Of a stretch of 64,000 bases of DNA, positions 15,991 through 27,826 are shown one piece after another. The position numbers and the translations under genes are program-made. Below the pieces are notes generated by a model. That model searched no databases. It saw only the letters and a list, made by a program, of their open reading frames with translations, and was not told the DNA's origin. The first letter of the stretch is position 1. The number at the start of each line of letters is the position of its first letter. The stretch is from Opisthocomus hoazin (lineage: Eukaryota; Chordata; Aves; Opisthocomiformes; Opisthocomidae), in assembly GCF_030867145.1 (NCBI RefSeq), contig NC_134427.1, forward strand, positions 16,701,001-16,765,000. Reading direction: 5' to 3'.

Positions 15991-18659
15991 ACAAAGTCCT
16001 TAATGCAGTTACTAAATGAGAAGTGGCATCTCAGTGGGCTGCCTCACTGGATTAATTTTAAATGCATAATTCAATATAGACCCACATAAACCTTTATGAA
16101 TAGAAATAGAGGTTATATAAGCATGTTCTCACAGCATATACTGCAAATTTAAAGGCCAGTTTGGTTATAAATCAACTCTATCTTTTATTAATATTTTCAC
16201 CTTCCCATTGGTTCCTTTCTCTAGCAAATGTGCTAATCAGATTAGTTTCCTCTCTCATACACCAAGATGTCTAAAATAAATACAGCATTTCACTGCCAGA
16301 AACCAACATTCTTTTCCTCAGTCCTTTAAGAAAAGTTTACATCGGGCTTGTTCTGTGGAGGCAGTTTGCATCAGTGGTAGTTCAGCAAAGGCACTGAATG
16401 CAAACCCATCATTTCACATTGTCAAAATTAAACATCCACAAGTCCTGCAGGGACCTGCATGTCTCACAAAGCCTTGTCTCACAAGAGCAGAAAAGGTGCT
16501 GGACAAGCTCCTACAGAAAGCCAGTGCCAGGAGGCAAATCTGCAGCCCTTTTATGCCCCAGGAAACATCCTTGGGCAAGTTTAACAAGTTAGCAGGCAAG
16601 AGGGAAGTGGGACATCTCCTGAACACAAGGCAAAAGCTCTGGGTCTACTGCCTGCCTTCTTTGAAGCCAAAACACACACATTCCTCAGGGAAACCAGAAT
16701 GGAAACCAGCTTCCTATTCTCAGCCCTTCCTAGCCAGACAAAACTGGCCTGCCAGCTTTAGCCACAAGGCACTTCAGTACTTCTGCTACAATAAATGGTC
16801 ACAGGTTCATCAGTTTAGCTGTCTTTTCTGTGCTTTAAGCATACAGCTGCTAACCGATGAATTCAAAGACTTCAGAAAGCCCAAATAAATTATGACCTAC
16901 CTCAAAATTATTTTTCATGTGGTATATGAGCCATTTCCCATATATCAATTTCTTCCAAACCAACAACGGTATATACTTCACTGCACTACAAAAAAAAAAA
17001 AAAGGGGGGGGGGGGGGGGAAGATTAGTTTGATGATCCGAGAAATATAAAGATAGGCATCTTTTTGCCAGGGATTAATATTGCCTTCAAGAAAGGTAAAT
17101 CCCTAGCCCACTGACTGCCAGTCTTGCAACACTGATTAGCAGCTTCATCCGTTAAAAAATATGTCCAAAGCATTGCTACAATTTATTATTACACATAATC
17201 AGATTAATTGAAGTCAGAACATCAGGCTTGAGCTATTAATAGAAATATTTATGATTACGTGTGAACAGTTGCAGCTATTCTGCTATTAGGCTGTATATTA
17301 ACAGACTGAGTCCAAAACAAACACAGTTTATAAGAGCTAGAAAACTGCATGGTCTAAAACCAAAACCAATCCTCCAAATATCCTCAAGCTTTGAGGGAGT
17401 TCAGATCAAGATCTGGACCAGAGCTGTGCATCTGAATTACAGTTCCACAACGCACAGAACCAAAATATTAATTCATATATACTTGCTGAACTCTGGAGAA
17501 CTTCATATCTGCTCAGAATGTATCTTTCTAGCTTAGGTCCACCATCAGCGTAAACATAAATGAAGAACATGCTGTGAATGACTGTGGAAATGCCTACACT
17601 GTGTTTTGCAGGGAGATGCGAGCTTGCTCTGCTTTCTCTCAGAGTCGGGCAGAGGTCAGTCGGTTCTGACCCAAAAGCCATCACACCACAGGCGCTCGTT
17701 ACTTCAGCAGTGCTGTACAATAGGCAACACGAAGCGGCACCCAAGCTGGTGCCAGCTCACATCCCTGCAGCTTGGAACGTGAGCCGAGTTAGCTCTGGTA
17801 AGCGCGTGAAACCTCCCACCTTGTGAAAGTTCAGTGGGAGAAATGTCTGCTCTGACATCGCAGAACTCAAAGAAGCCAATAAAATGGTATTTTTAGTCAG
17901 AAACAGCTATTAATTACAACTCAAGTTCTGAAAGGGCTACCTAGGAAACACAGATATTTATTCAACAATTTTTTCACTGTAGACTATCAGATGGTGTGAA
18001 TTTGGGACAATTTCCCCCAACTTCAGCATAGTCCTAGCATACCTAGAAGACTTGACCCCAAGTTGTTTACTGAGATTTATTTTTCAGGCAATGCAGAAAC
18101 AAAAAGGCCCAATTATAATCTTATTTAGACCAAACTAATTCCATTGGCTTTAGCAGATTTGTTGCTGACTGACAGAGCTGTTCCTGAGATCTGAAAGAAA
18201 GCCCGAAGCACCACTTCACACTGAAATCCTTCTTGTTATTTTACATTTCTCTGGAAAATTGCATAAACTCTGTTAAGTCACTCCCTGAAAGAAAAACTCT
18301 TTGCTGCAGTACTGTGGTAACAGACCCATACTGTTAATAAAAACAAATGCAAAAGTCTACCAAAAGTATCAGTTCTGTCTGGAAAATTGTTGGTTTTATC
18401 TGCTCAGTCAATAAAAAAGTATGTGCGCACGCTTCTAAAATTCCCATTATTAAACAGAGTGAGAAGACTGATCAGCTGTCTGTCCGAGGCAAAGAAATCA
18501 GATGTTCCAGCGGCTGTGGCTCCCGACACTGCCAGCATTGCTGGCTCAACTTCTTTCACATGGTAAAAGCTACAAGAAATTAATTTTGAAGACCAGGTTA
18601 TTACGCAATGGCCTTGGTTACATCAGCACAGCAAGGGAAGCATTAGGAGACAGTAAATA
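15991..18659. other. Intergenic sequence with A/G homopolymer tract; no gene recognised
   Basis: This holds the longest unassigned open frame of the intergenic part (16355-16888 plus, 177 codons). It has no family resemblance and no clear splice sites, so I do not call it a gene. The A14-G16 tract at 16990-17019 is listed separately. Confidence 0.5.
16990..17019 (+). repeat. A14-G16 homopolymer tract
   Basis: Fourteen A (16990-17003) run directly into sixteen G (17004-17019). Such tracts are unstable, can form G-quadruplexes and are prone to length error in sequencing. The poly(A) may mark an old retroposed tail, but no body was recognised before it. Confidence 0.9.
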
Positions 18660-19025
18660 AATGTCAAGGCTCTGAGCCTGCAAGAGAGCAGCCACCCGCA
18701 GAGAGCCTGCAGGGAGCCGAGCCACGGCTCTTGGACAGGGAGAGTGGGAGCAGCAGCCGGTCGGCACAGGCACTGCCACTTTCCCGCAGCAGCAGAGCCC
18801 AGGCTGGGTCAGACCGTGAGACCCTGTACCCACAGAAGCCCCCAGCGCGACATGCCAACCCCCTGGGTCACCACGCTGCACCCAAGCCAGGCTTCTGCAC
18901 TGTTGGCCAGGGCAGAGAAGGTGAAGCAGGGAAGGGAGCAGGCTCTGGTGCACCTGAAGTCTCCACACAGGGGGTCCAGGCATCCCACTGCTCCATCCCA
19001 GCTCCTCCTGCTATGTCATTAGCTT
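18660..19025. other. GC-rich block in AT-rich intergenic DNA
   Basis: Composition changes visibly from the AT-rich surroundings to GC-rich sequence for about 360 bases, with open frames on both strands (18618-18983 minus and 18731-19051 plus). These translations are low-complexity in Pro, Gly, Ala and Ser and resemble nothing known, so the openness is probably a by-product of low TAA/TGA content. It could be a regulatory island or a lncRNA exon. No function is assigned. Confidence 0.4.
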
Positions 19026-22000
19026 TCCAGGGATACAAACTGCCTTTCTAAAGGAGTGGCATGCTCTAAAGCTAAATGAATCATGGCAGCATGTCTGTAT
19101 CATCCCACTTTTGAGCCACTGCCTTCAAAGAAGAAATCCATAAGAAAAAGGATGGAATAAAATATAAACTAGCATTAACAAACTACATTCCCATTTGATT
19201 CCAGCCAATTCCAGTGACCTTGGTGAAGTTGCAATGAGACTGTCTCTACATGTGAACTGAACGTGTTGGGCCAAACCTGTGGCGTGCAGCCATAAGGCCA
19301 CCTGTGCTGTTGGAAACCCCCTGAACTAAATTAATTAAAGGTACTATGAAAGGCACGAGGGATCACATCCAGACAATCACTGGCAGCAGCTCACTCAGAA
19401 GTCCCTAAACTGAAGCTGCACAAACACTTCTCCTGTTTTATGGTAGTAGGGAGCTTCTGTCTGAAAGTAAAGCAAAATGTACTGTAGAGCAGGGTGCCTG
19501 TTGGCACGGATGCAAGCACGCTGCATGGAGTAGCTACTCTTCATCTGGATTTAAAAGACTCTTAGAAGTGACTTACCAAACTTGGCTTTAGGGAGGATGC
19601 ATTTGCTTGGAACTTCTGGCTGACGTTACGAGATCCTTCAGGCAATGTCATTTGGCGGTACACTACCTAGGAATAAGCGAAGACCTTCACACTCAGCAAG
19701 TCTAAGCCAAATACGGCTCCTAGAGGTGTTAGACTGATCACAGCCCCAGAGCCACAGCGACCCGGTTACCAGACTTGGATTCCCAGGAGCGAGTGGTAAC
19801 ACCCAACCTTCCCCCCATCCAAGGGTGGTTGGACTCGAGACTGCAACATTACACTTTGTCACAACAGCCCATGCTGTTTTCACCCCCAAGTTATATTGCT
19901 TGAATTTGCACGACATGATTTACTATCCAAAAAAAAATGCACTTTCCTGAAAGATTTTGTTCCATTTTGCTTAAACATCTCTTAATAGGGGCCAAATCCA
20001 ATTCCTGCTGTGACCAGTCAAGAACAGGACTATACCTGCAGTCTACCTTTCAACAGGCCACACATGGTCAGTCCAAGCCCCAGCTCATACTGATCCATGC
20101 TAGAGTACTTTGCAAAATTTGGGCTTTAGTAGCAAGCCATGCTCTGAAACTATTAAATAAACAGCAAGTAAAAAGTGATGTTGATTCTTCTAGCATTTTA
20201 CATGCAATGTACATGTTCCCAGTTATTATTTTACCACAATGTGCAGTACTTCTCACAGCAAAAGCTCTTATTTTACAACCAATGTAAAGTAAGGAGACAG
20301 TTATTTTTATAAGGGATCATAACACTAAGAATGCTTGTGTAATAAATTGTCCTGTTAAAATGGAAAAAAAAACCATACAAAAAACCATAAAATGAGGCTC
20401 TGTTCCAATTTCCTTTCATACAAGTAGAGATCAGGTCACTCATCTCTGGGTAGAACTCCCTTTGCCAATGAAATACTCTACTGAAACACATAAATATTCG
20501 ACCTCTTTGAAATATGTATGATTCAGGATCCAAACTGAGTAAATGCCTCTTGTGTTTAAAACACAGGTCTAGTTTCATGTAGATATATCCTAATTTGTAC
20601 ATCTGTCTCCGACAGACAAGTCCCTTTATTTACTCCCATATGAATAAAAGATACTTCCACAGCTCACGAAGCCCAGTGAAGTTCTTTCATCCCACACATA
20701 CAGCTGGTAGAATGCTGCACATTTGGGGGGCACATCACCCCTCCATTGCTCCTCAGTGACTGTCACTTCACTCCATTTCCACACGTCACCAATGACGTAG
20801 GTATTTAGCACAGTGGGAACGACGCGCTTGCTAGGAGCCAGCCAGCAACATCTCCTCCTGCTGTGTGAGCTCTCAACGGTGCCGCTGACATCATTAGGGA
20901 CAGCTGCTGCATGTAATTTAAATTCTCTGGAAACACAACACAGCCCCAGGATTTCGACCCTTTCCCATACATTGCTGCGGTTGCTACAATGAACTTCTTG
21001 TGCAATTTCGAAAAAGCTACCTCAATGCCACAGAAACATATTCCTGAGCAATGTGGAAAGCTTCTAATTTTAAAGCTGTCACCCTTCTACGCTGGAAAAA
21101 TACCTGTAAATCAAAACTAATTTTGAGTCAGAATGGTATAATAGGGAAAACCTAATGAAGTATTACCTTACAAAGTAGGTTAGGGCAAACTTTGAACAAG
21201 GCAGTGTTGCCAGTATTGATAAGTATGTGATCCTGGACTTCGCTTTTCATTAGATTGCTGTAAAATACATCTGACTATGAAAGAGGTTAAGTAAAAAGTG
21301 GTTGTGATCTCACGAATGAAAAGTAAGACTGCTTAGAGAGAGAAGCTATGTCTTTTTTTAACAGAACTATTCTAAGGCAGAAAGACTGGAACAAGAGTTT
21401 CAGCTACCAAACAAACTTTTCCATTTCGGTTATTTATGTCCATCAATCCCTTCTTGCTGCCTTTTCATTTCTATATCATAGAAAATTACACTGATGAAAT
21501 ATTCCTCACCTCAGCCATTTTCATACCTGTTTCTTGTTTAGTGACTAACTTGATTTATAGATCAGTTTAAGAATTGACAGTTAATAATCCCATGTAGATA
21601 ATCTGCCTCTAGATTTTTATTCTTTTAACTGCCTCTAAAAAATAAACAGCTTTTAAAAGAGCTTATTTTTAAATCTCTCCTACCACAATAAGAATAATAA
21701 TAGCATCTCACTTTTTTCATAGTCAGTAATATGCCCCTCAAGTCAGGGGAAGCTGCTAAACTTTGGCTTAACTCACTTCTGAGAAGCTGCATTTTTACAC
21801 ATAGATCATTTGAAGTGCTGTGCTGCTGTGGACTTGACCAGCAGGTCACAGCAAGCTTTGATTTGCAGTGCAGTCAAGGTGCTCACCTGCTTAATGTGGT
21901 TCAGAACAAGGAATGAAGTTTAGTAACAAAGCATGACCTCTCCTGAAGCAAATAAAGTGGAAATGCATGGACTGCAACAAATGAAAGGAAAAAAGAGAGA

Positions 22001-24256
22001 AGCTGCAGGTGGCAGTGGCACCTCTGATGTATTTCCATTCATTTACAGGAACACATGAAGCTCTGCTTCCTCATGTGCAGAGAAGAGACGCACGAAGAGC
22101 TTCACTACTTAAAGGTCCCTGTCAACTCCTCTCCTTGTGGTTAGACACATCCCGCTATGGAAGAGTAATTTGAATTGCAGCTTCCCACTCTAAGGCTTTT
22201 GTTTCCCAACTTGAACTGTCATTCTTCCCTAGCCATTCACCTTCATCCAGCCATGCCCCTTCATCCATCCAGCTGGAAATGCCTGAGTAACCTTTTTGTT
22301 CTGGGCAGATGCATGGTGTTGTGTTCCAAGTTCAGAATTTACAGTTTATTATTTCACCTGCCTACTTCCATAAAAGACATTAAAAAACATTTTCAATGAA
22401 AAGCAGAACTTTCAGTCAACCTCTGCACCAAGGACTATCCCAGACTGTAACAACAATAGCCTGCAAATATTGACAGCTTGGGTGCAATGCTTCCTGCCAG
22501 CATGGAAGAGAGTGCAACAACTACAGCAAGCAAGAAACCAAGGTCAGAATCCTAAACAGATGCTCACAGTCCCGACATACAAGAGGTTCCACATCATCAT
22601 TACTAACATTTTGGTGACAGCTGATGAGACAAGTTTGTCAAATCTTATAACCAGGATAAATCTCTAACAAAAACGTAGGTAGCCTAACACACACTAGAGG
22701 AAAAGACACAGAGAGATGTTTGCCTTATTTATTAGGCTGCTAATCACATCTCTCATTACCACTATCCTTCAGATGTACCACCTTCCAGTAGCAGTTCTGA
22801 AGGACAAAGTATCTCCACAGGCTAATATCTTTCCTGTATTGATCTCAAAAGCACTTAACTGAGCAGGTGGCACAAACTCAGGAATTACAGCATTTCTAAG
22901 CTGAGAACATCTACTGTAATACTTCAAAACAAATTGCATTTAATATCTTAGATTACAGCACTTAAAAAGACACAATGTAATGGGGGGGGGGGGGGCTCTC
23001 CAAACTTTCTAACATGAAAAGGGCTAGTGTTCAGTGTTTACAGTATGGTTAGCCTTTACTTGCTATTCTAAGACTTTCTTTCTAAATACAATAATTGCAA
23101 TGAGTATTGGCTCCTCAGTTATATCTGAATTCTATAATTTATTCTTTGGCTCTGTTTAAAGAGCTGTGTATACAAGATTCTTGTAATAAAAATGTGCTAG
23201 AGCAGAAGTGTGTACCTTTGGAAATTTTGGAGTCTTTTTCCCTCATTTAAACTGACTCATTCCCTCTTGTCCCCAAACCCACTTATTTACAAGTAGATTC
23301 CCGGCTGGGTGATAACATAACAGATTCTCTTTTAGCCCAAGTCTTTACGGTTCACTGTTACAGCAAAAGGAATCTCCATAATCTACAGCTAAGTGCATGC
23401 CAAGTTGCTGTTTGTCTCTCTAGTCTCTTCTGTAAAATCATCAGGTTCCACAGCTGGCTGGGATGAAGATCAGCCTCTAGCCAGGCAGCAGTTGTTCTAA
23501 GCAGCAGTTAAAATGCCAAACTGCAATACTCATTTGGACATGTTCACGTATCTTTCCGCATGGCCCCACTGCAGGCCTGAATTCACCACGTAACCTACCT
23601 TTCCCCATCATCTTCACCAATTCTCAGGGGCTTCTTGTAACAGCAAGGCAAAGTATTTTTTCCATACTTTATAGATTCAAAACCTCCACCAAATTACACA
23701 TAGAAATGCACCTCTCCTTCAGACCCCTCTGCATTAATGGAATAATGCGTAATTCTCTGCACTAATAAAAGCCTCCCATCTCCTTACTGTAGTAGCGCAC
23801 ATATAAATATACAGTGAAATCCACTTTCTGTAACAGTGAGAAGCCTTCTGCGCTCCTCGGGGATGGCACCAGCACCCTCTGCTGTCACGCAGCCGCAGGG
23901 AAGTCAACTGGAACCCCAGTCGCTGTACTGTGTGCCCGGAACTTCAGCAACCTCTTTCCAGAGCCTCCACTGAAGATCCTGAGCTGTAAAACCTCACAAT
24001 GACATTCTGCAATGAACTCGGCACCTCAAGACAGCTTATGTTCAAAGACAGTGACTGTGTCTAGAAATAATCACCCAAAATATTAGTTACTTGCTAGAAA
24101 GCTACACTAGGATGACAGGAAATCAAAGCCATGTTAACAGAGCTATAAAGTTCTATAAATGCATCAATAAATGACAGATATTTCAATGTTTGTCTCAAAT
24201 CCCATCTTCTAAACTCTTGTGATTACATCTGGGTTTTTTCTCTATATGCATTTAAG
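19026..24256. other. Intergenic sequence, no gene recognised
   Basis: AT-rich unique sequence with short open frames only. A G14 tract sits at 22982-22995. I see no exon or RNA gene. Confidence 0.55.
22982..22995 (+). repeat. G14 homopolymer
   Basis: An uninterrupted run of fourteen G in AT-rich sequence; it could form G-quadruplex-like structure and its length is uncertain. Confidence 0.9.
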
Positions 24257-25190
24257 ATCTTTGTCGGTGACATGGACAGTGGGATTGAGTGCACCCTCAG
24301 CAAGTTTGCCGATGACACCAAGCTGGGTGGTGTGGTCGACATGCTGGAGGGAAGGGATGCCATCCAGAGGGACCTGGACAGGCTTGAGAGGCAGGCCTTT
24401 GCCAACCTCATGACATTCAACAAGGCCAAGTGCAAGGTCCTTCACCTGGGTTGGGGCAATCCCAAACACAAATATAGCCTGGATGGAGAATGGATTGCGA
24501 GCAGCCCTGAGGAGAAACACGTGGGAGTGCTGGTTGACAAGAAGCTCAACACCCGGCAATGTGCGCTCACAGCCCAGAAGGCCAACCGTACCCTGGGCTG
24601 CATCCCCAGCAGCATGGCCACCAGGGCGAGGGAGGGGATTCTGCCCCTCTGCTCCACTCTGCTGAGGACCCATCTGGAGTCCTGTGTCCAACTCTGGAGG
24701 CCTCAGCACAGGAGAGACATGGAGCTGTTTGAGCGGGGCCAGAGGAGGCCACAAAAATGATCCAAGGGCTGGAACCCCTCTGCTGTGAAGAGAGGCCAAG
24801 AGAGTTGGGGTTGCTCAGCCTGGAGAAGAGAAGGCTCCAGGAGAACATTATTGGGGCCTTCCAGTACCTGAAAGGGCCTACAAGAAAGCTGGAGAGGGAC
24901 TTTTTACAAGGGCCTACAGGGACAGGACAAGGGGTAATGGCTTTAAACTAAAAGAGGGGAGAATTAGATTAGATATAAGGAAGAAATTCTTTACTCTGAG
25001 GGTGGTAAGGCACTGGCACAGGTTGCCCAGAGAAGCTGTGGATGCCCCCTCCCTGGCAGGGCTCAGGGCCAGGTTGGATGGAGCTCTGAGCAACCTGGTC
25101 TGGTGGAAGATGTCCCTGCTCATGGCAGGGGGCTTCAAACTAGTTGGTCTTTAAGGTCCCTTCCAACCCAAACCATTCGATGATTCTATG
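24257..25190 (+). mobile_element. CR1 LINE retrotransposon, 5'-truncated copy with 3' terminus
   Basis: The copy starts inside the reverse transcriptase region of ORF2. The translation from 24272 reads [19 protein letters not shown], with the FADD catalytic-motif remnant, then LHLGWGNP and [12 protein letters not shown], all CR1 ORF2 landmarks. That frame ends at 24760 and CR1-like coding continues out of frame, so the copy is broken. The 3'UTR part holds the usual blocks (GTTGCCCAGAGAAGCTGTGG, then CCTTCCAACCCAAACCATTC) and ends in ATTCTATG at 25190. CR1 inserts are normally 5'-truncated without long duplications. It lies beyond the KIAA1210 stop codon, antisense to that gene. Confidence 0.95.
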
Positions 25191-27653
25191 CTTTTTGTTC
25201 TCTTGGCTGCAGAGAGAAACTTGAAAACATCAATTTCAGAAATTGAGAAGGCAAGTAAATTTCAAATATAACATCACATGATTCTCATGTGGTTTTCTTC
25301 CTTTTTAAAGCAACTCCAAAATGTCTTACAGCAGCTGGCTAGCAATACCAAAACTCATTCAAATGAGTCAAAGGGTTCCTGTGACCACAAGTGCTAGCTT
25401 TCAAGCCAGCCCTGTACTGAAGGAGCAATAACTCCAGAACAAAAGGAGAGCCATCAGCTCTCTGGTGATGTTTTAAATTTTTAAACGGCTAGATTTAGAA
25501 AAGTTCATTAGTCTGAGCAGCTGCGTTGATCAGTCCTAGGCCACACAAAATAATCCCAAAACAAGATCTACGCAGTATATCCATATATAGAGTCTATATT
25601 GACCAAAGACCTCTCTATTTTTTCCTTAATGAATGAGGGCCATGAGTCACTCTTCTTTACCCAGGACTTGTATCATCATCACTGGCAACAGCATTTAATT
25701 GTAAACCAAATATGGGAATGGAATACAAAAGGGGTTCCTTTAAGACAAGGATTACAAAAACATATATACATACCAAAACATAAAAGACAAAAATAATATT
25801 AAGGTCAAAAGAAAACATAGAGAAAGAGAGATTATAGTATCATTTGCAGTACTTTGGGTGAAGGATCACAATCCACACTAATAAAAGAAGAGAGTTTGCT
25901 GAATGTAAAAATGCACATATTTTACACAGGGTCAGTAAGCTTGTGATGGGCTGGCAGCTGTACAAAACTTCAGGAATCAAAGCTGACTGTGTTCATTTAC
26001 ATTACACTCAAAAGTTTCAGAGAAATACAAATGTTTCAGTTCTTTGTAAGACAAGATACACTTCCTAAAATAGAGAAAAACAAGTAGTAAAATGGGCATG
26101 GATTACCAAGCCCATGTGAAACTCTTTCTGGTGTTAGTACAAAATAAACAGTGTCTATAGCCTCAGTGAGCCTACTTGGGTGAGTAAGTTTTCACCTATA
26201 TTAAAAAAAAAAAAAAAAGAAATCACAGTCTAGCTCCTAATTAATACTGTTTTCAAATTGCAAGAGCTACATATTAAATTCAGGCCAAGACTGGAAGATT
26301 AAAGTCTTGCCGGAGCTGACTTGAAACCAAATTTTTTGTCTTGCAGTTAATCCTATCAATCGATAACATTTTCCTTAAAAATACCTACCAATTTTCCAGC
26401 TAAAATCTATCCATCAGCCAAATCAGCATTCACATTTTGCACTGACTGTCAACAAAAACTACATAAATGTGCAATGCTGCAAATAAATGAAAAGGACCAG
26501 TAAGCGCCACTGCCACTTAAGCCACTAACATCATTTCACAAAGCTGCTTTTTCAGATGTCTGCTTCCTTCAAAGTCAATAGCAAAATTTCTGTCAACTTA
26601 AGTGACTGCAAGGCCAGGCCCTGAGAGAAGAATCCCTTCCCAGCTGCACAGTCTTAGACTGATGTGGAGTTACTGGTTAAAGACTGATGAGGCAAGGTGC
26701 AAAGCAGATGCTCCTTTTATCACTAATACTAAATACACCTGACTCAATACATATCCACATGATCACGGAGAATAGAGTGGCATTTGTTGAAAACAAGATG
26801 CCACTTTCTAGGTAGCAAATAGTTCCCATCCCCAAAACACTCTTTAAGAGAGACAACTGGCTGAGGAATCTCACAAAAAATATATCACTATTGGCCGCAA
26901 TTAAATGAAGGACTTTGTTTTTGTAGAATGGCCAAATTATCCCAGGTTTCCAAAGGTGTAACCAAAAGCAGAGTATGTGCTAGAGTGTGTTGGTTTTCTA
27001 GTGCATGGGAGAGAACCGAAGGTGTGTAGCTCTGGGCCATTCCAGCAGGCATCAATGAGCAAAGCACAAGACCTACAGCTTTGTGACTTCAAACCATCCA
27101 AAAGTCAGAATCACTCCAACTCACAATGCTGTTTAGATCCTATAGCTATCAGAAAACAGATCCATTAACGACCAGAAGCAAAGTTAGACTGCCCATCCCA
27201 GAGCATTAGAGAAAGAAGTGTGATGACGTCAATGCCGATGAGTCATGATGTGTCAGTGCCCAGCATTATATCTATTTTATAGCATACATTAATTTCTTAG
27301 CCAAAGCCACATTGCATAAAACACTGTATAGTCTGCGGAAACTTTAAAAACATATTTTGCAAGGGAAATATTTCAAAAGCCCGAAGCATATCTTCTTAGA
27401 ACGTCACCATCAGGTGTGTAAGGATATAACAAATTGATCGAATTTTCCTAGTATTTGGTAGCAGGAAATGCTCAGCTTCCTAATACTTCAAATAAAGCCT
27501 GCAATGGCATGTCTTCATTGCGTATTTACATACAACAGTCTAATCAAAAGTTTTAAGGCTCTTATTTCTCAAAAAAACAGTCACAGTAAAGAAGTGATTC
27601 AATGGAGTTAACGCAGCTATTGGCAATACAAAGAAGGATGCTCATATCATTTG
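25191..27653. other. Sequence downstream of the KIAA1210 stop codon; probable 3'UTR and intergenic
   Basis: The part nearest 27653 should be KIAA1210 3'UTR (minus strand), but I could not settle a polyadenylation signal. An A16 run lies at 26203-26218. No exon was recognised. Confidence 0.5.
26203..26218 (+). repeat. A16 homopolymer
   Basis: Sixteen A in the region downstream of the KIAA1210 stop codon. No retroposon body was recognised next to it. Confidence 0.85.
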
Positions 27654-27826
27654 CTATTGTACAATCTGGGGCATTTCACTCCATGCTTTGGCTTTCTTCT
27701 TGGCCAGGGATAGCCACGGTGGTTCAGCAGGGCTGCATGGTGTCATTGGCAAGTTAGAGGAGATTCTTGCTTCCTTTTCAACAGCAGGAATCACAGATGC
27801 TTCCTGAGCAATAGGTCCAACTTTAC
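27654..27826 (-). CDS. KIAA1210: KIAA1210 terminal coding exon
   Basis: The acceptor TGTTGGCAG precedes 27826. The exon encodes residues 917-973 and ends in TAG at 27656-27654. The last residues, [20 protein letters not shown] followed by QIVQ, are the most conserved C-terminal signature of the CRACD/KIAA1211 family. It sits 4.3 kb from exon 10, across an intron holding two CR1 elements. Confidence 0.93.

Noticed and set aside
24272..24760. Reverse transcriptase-like frame as a host gene
   Set aside because: It is a truncated, frame-broken CR1 ORF2 piece followed by CR1 3' sequence.
24242..24799. 185-codon minus-strand open frame
   Set aside because: It is the antisense shadow of the CR1 ORF2 fragment on the plus strand and resembles no protein.
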